This document shows positions 14,056-17,883 of a stretch of DNA of 17,883 nucleotides, in pieces. The position numbers and the translations under genes are program-made. The notes under the pieces are model-generated. The model ran no database searches. It had not been told where the DNA came from and saw nothing but the letters and a program-made list of their open reading frames with translations. How positions within the stretch are numbered: the stretch's first letter is position 1; each line of letters opens with the position of its first letter. This stretch comes from Flemingiibacterium sp045579105 (GTDB lineage: Bacteria > Bacillota > Clostridia > Oscillospirales > CAG-272), in assembly GCA_045579105.1 (NCBI GenBank), contig JAZNLM010000016.1, positions 1-17,883 of the forward strand, given 5' to 3'.

Positions 14056-15195
14056 CTATCCATTTAGAATTCTATCAATTTCTTCAAGGTACGCGTTTAC
14101 AACGGTTGTACGGGAAAACTCTTTTGCCACCTTTTCTCGTCCGCGTTCCCCCATCCGTTTTCTTTCTTCGTTTGGCATTGATAAAAAGATTTCAATTTTC
14201 TCGACCAATTCTTCTACGTTCCCACCATGATAGATCAAGCCCGTTTCTCCATGATTGACCGTTTCTTGACAACCAGGATTGTCCGTTGTTATTAAAGGAC
14301 GACCGGATGCCGCGCTTTCCAATAATACGTTGCTTATCCCCTCTCCATATACCGAAGGATGAATGGTCGCATGGGCTCTTAAAATAAACGGCTTTACATC
14401 TTTTTGGCTTCCCCGATAATTTACAATGTTTTGCTTGCCAAGCGCTTCCAGTTCCGTTTCATAATGTGACTCAGTCGGCTCGATAAAACCTAACGCGTTG
14501 AATTCAACATTTGAATATTTTGCTTTGATTCGTTTTGCCGCCGCAATATAGTCATCAACGCCTTTATCGCGTAAAATTCTGCCGATATAATTAAAAATGA
14601 CCGTTTCGCCTTCCCGACCATTGCCCCCTGCGGGGTATTCCTGCAAAGGGTATCGGTTTGCATCCACACCCGAACCAGGAATCAAACGATAATTACCTTT
14701 AACCATTCCGTTATCGACCGCAAGCTGCATATTCGTCGAGTTTTGAAACATAATGCAATCTGCCCTATGATAAGCCGTTTTAAACAATTTCATGATAAAC
14801 GCTCGCATTAAGCCTTTTTTGTTTAAAACGCTGCCGAATCCCGTGACGTTGTTGATGTACGGTATTTTCAATTGCCGAGCCGCAATACTTGCGTATACGT
14901 TTGGTTTTGCCGTATACGTCAAAACGACCTTGGGACGATACTTCTTAAACAATTTCTTATAGTGACACAACAACTTAAAATCCGCAACAACGTTCGTCCC
15001 CCTGCGATCAATTACAGGATCGTCGTATAGGTAAGGGATATGCTTCAACAACTCAAACTTTTCCCCATACGGACAAGAAATTAACACTTCATATCCTTCG
15101 TCGATCAAAGTTTCAATCAATTCTTTACGAAAACAATAAATGTCGTCGTCGTTGTTTGTCAAAACGGCAATCAAGCCTTTGCTTTGCGTGTTCAT
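14056..15195 (-). CDS. GT4 glycosyltransferase following the initiating transferase (PglA/CapM-like position)
   Basis: A 379-residue family-4 glycosyltransferase with FRKELIETLIDEGYEVLIS (22-40), NNVTGFGSVLN (115-125), GSGVDANRYP (174-183), YIGRILRDKGVDDYI (203-217) and an EX7E motif E285-E293 in YGEGISNVLLE. This version often lies next to phosphoglycosyl transferases in capsule and O-antigen clusters and adds the second sugar. Here the gene follows the initiating transferase with an ATGA overlap and has AGAGGA before the ATG, so a second-sugar role is likely but not proven. It should act on the cytosolic face on undecaprenyl-diphosphate-sugar. Confidence 0.9.
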   Translation of the reverse strand: MNTQSKGLIAVLTNNDDDIYCFRKELIETLIDEGYEVLISCPYGEKFELLKHIPYLYDDPVIDRRGTNVVADFKLLCHYKKLFKKYRPKVVLTYTAKPNVYASIAARQLKIPYINNVTGFGSVLNKKGLMRAFIMKLFKTAYHRADCIMFQNSTNMQLAVDNGMVKGNYRLIPGSGVDANRYPLQEYPAGGNGREGETVIFNYIGRILRDKGVDDYIAAAKRIKAKYSNVEFNALGFIEPTESHYETELEALGKQNIVNYRGSQKDVKPFILRAHATIHPSVYGEGISNVLLESAASGRPLITTDNPGCQETVNHGETGLIYHGGNVEELVEKIEIFLSMPNEERKRMGERGREKVAKEFSRTTVVNAYLEEIDRILNG

Positions 15196-15944
15196 TTTAC
15201 GTCCTCTATTTTATCAATCGATTCAGTATGTAAGGGATCTTTATATTCTTTGCACAATACCGCAAATACCGTCCTAAACAGGATCTTGACGTCTTTCCAA
15301 AACCCAAACGTTCTTAAAGAATGCAAATTATATTTCATCTTCGCAGGAAGGATTTTCTCCACATAAATTCTATCCGCTTCCTCCCCCGTTGCATTCAACA
15401 ACGTGCTTTCGTCTTTATAACGAATACTCGCCTCCGACGTAACCCCAGCTGGCAACAACAACGTCGCTTTCATCTCATCCGTATATTGTTGTACGTATTT
15501 ATCAACCTCAGGGCGAGTCCCCACAAGCGTTAATGTGCCGCGCAATACGTCAATTAGTTGGGCAATTTCATCCAAACGAGTCTTTCGCAAAAACTTTCCC
15601 ACGCGCGTAATGCGGCTATCGTTATTCACCGTGATTTGCGTGCCAATTTTGTCTGCATCCACAACCATTGTTCGAAACTTAAAAATACGCGACTTTTTTC
15701 CGTATTGAGTCACACGTTCTTGGCGATAAAAAACAGGTCCTCGTGAATCAATCTTAATCATTATCGCCAATACTAAAAACAGCGGCGACAAAATGATCAG
15801 CATAAAAAGAGAAACAAAAATATCAAACACACGCTTAAAAAAGAGTCCACATTGTTTCCTTTTTAAAATATCATAATATTCTCTCACTGCTTCCGTCTGC
15901 ATATCTGACGGAAGCTTTTCCCACCTTAACAATCTCATCATCAT
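15192..15944 (-). CDS. Polyprenyl-phosphate phosphoglycosyl transferase (bacterial sugar transferase)
   Basis: A 250-residue monotopic phosphoglycosyl transferase (PF02397 type, PglC/WbaP catalytic domain). It has one re-entrant hydrophobic segment (about 37-64), then GPVFYRQERVTQYGKKSRIFKFRTM (69-93), the catalytic Asp125-Glu126 pair in KTRLDE, and LVGTRPEV (140-147). It should transfer a phospho-sugar from an NDP-sugar to undecaprenyl phosphate and so start the repeat unit. It lacks the four-helix N-terminal part of WbaP, so it is the short PglC-like form, with about 35 extra N-terminal residues. Three consecutive Met codons open the frame; the start at 15944 forms ATGA with the aminotransferase stop, and the third ATG (15938) fits the GAGAG Shine-Dalgarno site equally well. 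The upstream aminotransferase suggests an amino sugar substrate, by inference. Confidence 0.92.
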   Translation of the reverse strand: MMMRLLRWEKLPSDMQTEAVREYYDILKRKQCGLFFKRVFDIFVSLFMLIILSPLFLVLAIMIKIDSRGPVFYRQERVTQYGKKSRIFKFRTMVVDADKIGTQITVNNDSRITRVGKFLRKTRLDEIAQLIDVLRGTLTLVGTRPEVDKYVQQYTDEMKATLLLPAGVTSEASIRYKDESTLLNATGEEADRIYVEKILPAKMKYNLHSLRTFGFWKDVKILFRTVFAVLCKEYKDPLHTESIDKIEDVK

Positions 15945-17140
15945 ATACTCTCAATCATTTTTATAAAATTTTTAATGACGTAGCTTACTTCTTCATCCGT
16001 CAAACGGGTATACAATGGTAACGTAATTTCATTCGCAAATAGGTTATATGCATTCGGAAAATCTTTGATGTCGAACCCTAAATTCTTATATGCCGTATGC
16101 ATAGGCAACGGTTTATAATGCACGTTGCAAGCGATTCCCGCTTCCGCCATCTTGACGATAATCTCATTTCGCTGTTCAATCGAAATGTTCGGCACGCGCG
16201 TGATATACAAATGTCCAGACGATTCGTGGCTGTCGGAATAATGATTTAACGTCTGAACGCCAAGAGGCTTAAACGCCGCATCATAACGTTCAATAATCTC
16301 TTTACGACGCTTTAACATGTTGGGGTATCTTTCCAACTGCGCCAAGCCAATGCCTCCCATCACGTCCGTCATATTGCATTTGTACCACGTACCAACAATG
16401 TCGTATTCCCATGCGCCCATCCGCGTCTTCGCAAGGGCATCTTTACTTTGCCCGTGAAGGCTCAACAATTGCAGTTGATGATATATTTCTTCATCATCAA
16501 TACCTTCTATCGTACGCCAAGCCAACGCACCCCCTTCTGCCGTTGTCAAATTTTTTACCGCATGGAAAGAGAAAGAAGAAAAATCAGCAACACTCCCAAT
16601 AGGTTTCCCGTGCCACCATGCGCCAAATGCGTGCGCGGTGTCCGCCGTAATTGCAACTCTGCCAATGGCTTTTTGCATTTTATTTGCGGGCTTAAAGAAC
16701 CCCTTCTTTTCTTCTACAATCGAAAACAAACGATCATAATCGCAAGGCACGCCGCCAAGGTCCACAGGAATAATCGCCTTCGTTTTTTCGGTAATTGCAG
16801 CAGCTACTTTGTCATAGTCCATTTCGAGCGAGTCTTTTTGAGAGTCGACCAAAATCAATTTCGCCCCCACGTGACAAACAACAGATGCAGATGCCGTATA
16901 TGTATAGGCAGGCACGATTACTTCATCTCCCTCGCCAACACCTAATAGGCGAAGTGCCATTTCTGCACAAGCGGTTTGTGAGTTTAAACAAACAGCACGA
17001 TTAACTCCGCAACAGGAAGCAATTTTCCGTTCGAACTCTTTTACTTTCGGACCAGTCGTGATCCAACCAGATCTCAACGCGCTCGCAACTCCTTGAATTT
17101 CAAGCTCCGACATATCAGGCGGGGAAAAAGGAATATTCAT
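15941..17140 (-). CDS. DegT/DnrJ/EryC1/StrS family sugar aminotransferase (ArnB/PglE/PseC-like)
   Basis: A 399-residue PLP-dependent aminotransferase that should convert an NDP-4-keto sugar to the 4-amino sugar using glutamate. It starts MNIPFSPPDMSELEIQGV and has GWITTGPKVKEFE (25-37), VIVPAYTYTASA (74-85), Asp167 (binds the PLP pyridine) and Lys186 in SFHAVKNLTTAEGG (Schiff base lysine), the form seen in ArnB. The frame is open further upstream to an ATG at 17185, but that start lies upstream of the promoter -10. GGAG at 17148-17151 points to the ATG at 17140 (seven bases) rather than the one at 17146 (one base). It is the first gene of the operon, and its usual partners, a 4,6-dehydratase and an acetyltransferase, are absent as intact genes. 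The exact sugar is unknown. Confidence 0.92.
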   Translation of the reverse strand: MNIPFSPPDMSELEIQGVASALRSGWITTGPKVKEFERKIASCCGVNRAVCLNSQTACAEMALRLLGVGEGDEVIVPAYTYTASASVVCHVGAKLILVDSQKDSLEMDYDKVAAAITEKTKAIIPVDLGGVPCDYDRLFSIVEEKKGFFKPANKMQKAIGRVAITADTAHAFGAWWHGKPIGSVADFSSFSFHAVKNLTTAEGGALAWRTIEGIDDEEIYHQLQLLSLHGQSKDALAKTRMGAWEYDIVGTWYKCNMTDVMGGIGLAQLERYPNMLKRRKEIIERYDAAFKPLGVQTLNHYSDSHESSGHLYITRVPNISIEQRNEIIVKMAEAGIACNVHYKPLPMHTAYKNLGFDIKDFPNAYNLFANEITLPLYTRLTDEEVSYVIKNFIKMIESI

Positions 17141-17147
17141 ATTCATT

Positions 17148-17151
17148 CTCC
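17148..17151 (-). promoter_or_regulatory. Ribosome binding site of the first gene
   Basis: GGAG within TTTGGAGAATG on the minus strand. It lies seven bases before the ATG at 17140 and only one base before the ATG at 17146, so it selects the former. The leader from the inferred transcription start (about 17170) to this site is only about 20 bases. Confidence 0.8.
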
Positions 17152-17160
17152 AAAAAAAAG

Positions 17161-17182
17161 TATAATATATAAATATATTATA
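17161..17182. promoter_or_regulatory. AT-rich perfect dyad overlapping the -10 and start site
   Basis: TATAATATAT, two central bases, then ATATATTATA form a perfect 10-bp inverted repeat that covers the -10 box and the inferred transcription start. It gives a TATAAT on both strands. It could be an operator or simply low-complexity AT sequence; no matching -35 is seen for the plus strand. Confidence 0.4.
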
Positions 17183-17205
17183 CACCTTTAATTTCAGCTT
17201 GTCAA
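17177..17205 (-). promoter_or_regulatory. Consensus sigma-A promoter of the operon
   Basis: On the minus strand TTGACA (17205-17200), a 17-base spacer and TATAAT (17182-17177) match the housekeeping consensus at all 12 positions with optimal spacing. Transcription should start near 17170, about 30 bases before the first ATG. It is the only strong promoter seen before the operon, so the genes probably form one long transcript. A perfect AT dyad overlaps the -10. Confidence 0.9.
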
Positions 17206-17359
17206 GGCTTGTGAATGGGTTTAAATGTTTCCAATATGCTCAGATATTTGTTAAAAATGCCCATGCCATGTACGAGCCAAAAGAAAAACAATGGCACCAT
17301 GTCCGCGTTGAAATTTTAAGAAGAAATGAAATTTTTTTACAAAAATATTTATTTTATTA

Positions 17360-17417
17360 CACTTTCACTAAGTGCAATTGATAATTCATTTTGCAGCATT
17401 TAGCCCGTATTGCACTT
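17360..17417. other. Two mutually exclusive hairpins upstream of the promoter
   Basis: AAGTGCAAT (17370-17378) and ATTGCACTT (17409-17417) form a perfect 9-bp inverted repeat with a 30-base loop. The same AAGTG (17370-17374) also pairs with CACTT (17360-17364) across a 5-base loop. Only one can form at a time. The pair lies about 155 bases upstream of the promoter, so it would matter only for a transcript that starts further upstream or for DNA binding. Confidence 0.35.
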
Positions 17418-17608
17418 TTATAACACGCTCCCTATTTGTGTACTACCATGAGTTCAGATTTTATAAGCACATCAAACTTTCTCAAAACGGTGCTTACTAT
17501 GTTACACTTTAAGGGTAACCCCAACGATTTCCGATATAAACAGGTCGTGAACGTGACACCGATATTAGCATCTCGGCTATCCTTTTTAAGAAACCGTAAA
17601 TTTTAATC

Positions 17609-17638
17609 TCAGGCTATAAGCGTTACCTTATAGCCTGA
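17609..17638. repeat. Perfect 12-bp inverted repeat (hairpin) next to the right flanking repeat
   Basis: TCAGGCTATAAG (17609-17620) and CTTATAGCCTGA (17627-17638) pair perfectly around the 6-base loop CGTTAC. Neither strand has a good U tract after it, so it is not a standard terminator. It ends one base before the right copy of the flanking direct repeat and may belong to that element or mark its edge. Confidence 0.7.
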
Positions 17639-17639
17639 T

Positions 17640-17722
17640 ATGACTGCCCCTGTCAGGAGCGCAAGGAGCATGAATAGTGGAATAGCGAGCGCGTACAAGT
17701 ACGTTCAACGCATACCCGCCCC
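17640..17722 (+). repeat. Right copy of the direct repeat that flanks the operon
   Basis: Aligns with 35-116 in the same orientation (about 80% over the first 51 bases, counted by hand; then one indel and the shared block TTCAACGCATACC). It lies about 435 bases upstream of the operon promoter, so the two copies bracket the whole gene cluster. A 72-codon open frame crosses this copy from ATG 17640 but looks like a by-product of the repeat rather than a gene: it has no ribosome binding site and no family resemblance. Confidence 0.75.
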
Positions 17723-17883
17723 ACCGCGAGCGTCACTGACGACACACGATTTGATTACAAATCGTTCGTTAGTTCACGCACTGTCGAAGACAGCAAAAAA
17801 GCAGGCACGCTTACCGAGTCCCTACAAGGGATTTTTTCGGGAAGGCTGCCCTTTTTAAGAGTCAGGCGTGGCGTGATTCCACG
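17723..17883. other. Non-coding right edge of the window
   Basis: No supportable gene. It continues directly from the flanking repeat and looks like more of the same intergenic element: short inverted repeats, a terminator-like hairpin at 17819-17837, a GGG/CCC hairpin followed by TTTTT near 17840-17855, and a CGTGG/CCACG stem cut off by the window end (17867-17883). Confidence 0.5.
17819..17837 (+). terminator. Short terminator-like hairpin with T6
   Basis: TCCCT, loop ACA, AGGGA, then TTTTTT on the plus strand. The 5-bp stem is short, but CCGA before it and TCGG after the T run could add an outer stem. No plus-strand gene precedes it in the window, so it may be part of the dispersed repeat. 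Confidence 0.4.

Larger units (their letters stand above)
17206..17639. other. Intergenic region upstream of the promoter
   Basis: About 430 bases without a supportable gene. The longest short frame I noted by eye is on the plus strand (ATG 17448 to TAA 17606, 52 codons); it has no ribosome binding site and resembles nothing I know. Structures present are an imperfectly competing hairpin pair (17360-17417) and a perfect 12-bp hairpin (17609-17638). The part next to the promoter is very AT-rich. Confidence 0.55.

Noticed and set aside
16448..16945. A 165-codon plus-strand frame inside the aminotransferase gene
   Set aside because: Antisense to a clear DegT-family gene; composition is biased and no motif is present.
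17448..17606. A 52-codon plus-strand frame upstream of the 12-bp hairpin
   Set aside because: No ribosome binding site, no known similarity, and the following hairpin lacks a U tract; not enough to call a gene.
17640..17858. A 72-codon plus-strand frame starting at the right flanking repeat
   Set aside because: No Shine-Dalgarno site. The left repeat copy, open in the same frame, changes mainly first codon positions and then diverges, so there is no sign of protein conservation.
1..17883. CRISPR arrays, tRNA/rRNA genes, transposase genes or toxin-antitoxin pairs
   Set aside because: None seen on either strand: no regularly spaced short repeats, no tRNA-like cloverleaf noticed, and no transposase, integrase or toxin motifs in any open frame.

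Overview
This window is almost entirely one polysaccharide-biosynthesis operon on the minus strand, read from about 17,170 down to 298. It holds 14 clear genes, one probable small gene and two gene relics. The base composition is AT-leaning. The main promoter matches the sigma-A consensus exactly, most genes have strong Shine-Dalgarno sites, GTG starts occur, and genes are packed with ATGA-type overlaps. Together these suggest a Bacillota (Clostridia-like) bacterium, perhaps from a gut. That placement is inference; no rRNA or marker gene is present.

Layout in transcription order: promoter (17177-17205); DegT/ArnB-like aminotransferase; membrane phosphoglycosyl transferase that would start the glycan on undecaprenyl phosphate; two GT4 glycosyltransferases; a GNT-I/GT2-like transferase; a 37-codon small ORF; a Wzy-type polymerase; two more GT4 enzymes; a GT2 enzyme; a MenD-family thiamine-diphosphate enzyme coupled to an SDR oxidoreductase; a polysaccharide pyruvyl transferase; a galacturonokinase-like GHMP kinase; a sugar-1-phosphate nucleotidyltransferase; and a UDP-glucuronate 4-epimerase. 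The last three form a plausible GalA -> GalA-1-P -> UDP-GalA <-> UDP-GlcA module. One initiating transferase plus six glycosyltransferases could build a repeat unit of up to about seven residues, which Wzy would polymerise. No flippase, chain-length regulator or export gene is present, so these must lie elsewhere.

Two features stand out. First, an orphan MenD homologue sits in a glycan operon with no other menaquinone genes. By eye it keeps the cofactor and 2-oxoglutarate-side residues but differs where the isochorismate acceptor should bind, which hints at an undescribed carboligation that builds a glycan substituent or precursor. Second, the only two junctions in the operon wider than about 12 bp that lack an intact ORF lie on either side of the pyruvyl transferase gene, and each holds a gene relic. 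Upstream is what looks like the last ~25 codons of a hexapeptide acyltransferase. Downstream is the first ~33 codons of a CapE/PseB-type UDP-GlcNAc 4,6-dehydratase with two in-frame stops. This looks like a recombination scar or an imported cassette.

Outside the operon, an ~82-bp direct repeat (about 80% identical over its first 51 bases, by hand) lies at both edges of the window (35-116 and 17640-17722) and brackets the whole locus. The left 297 bases and right ~680 bases hold no gene I can support.
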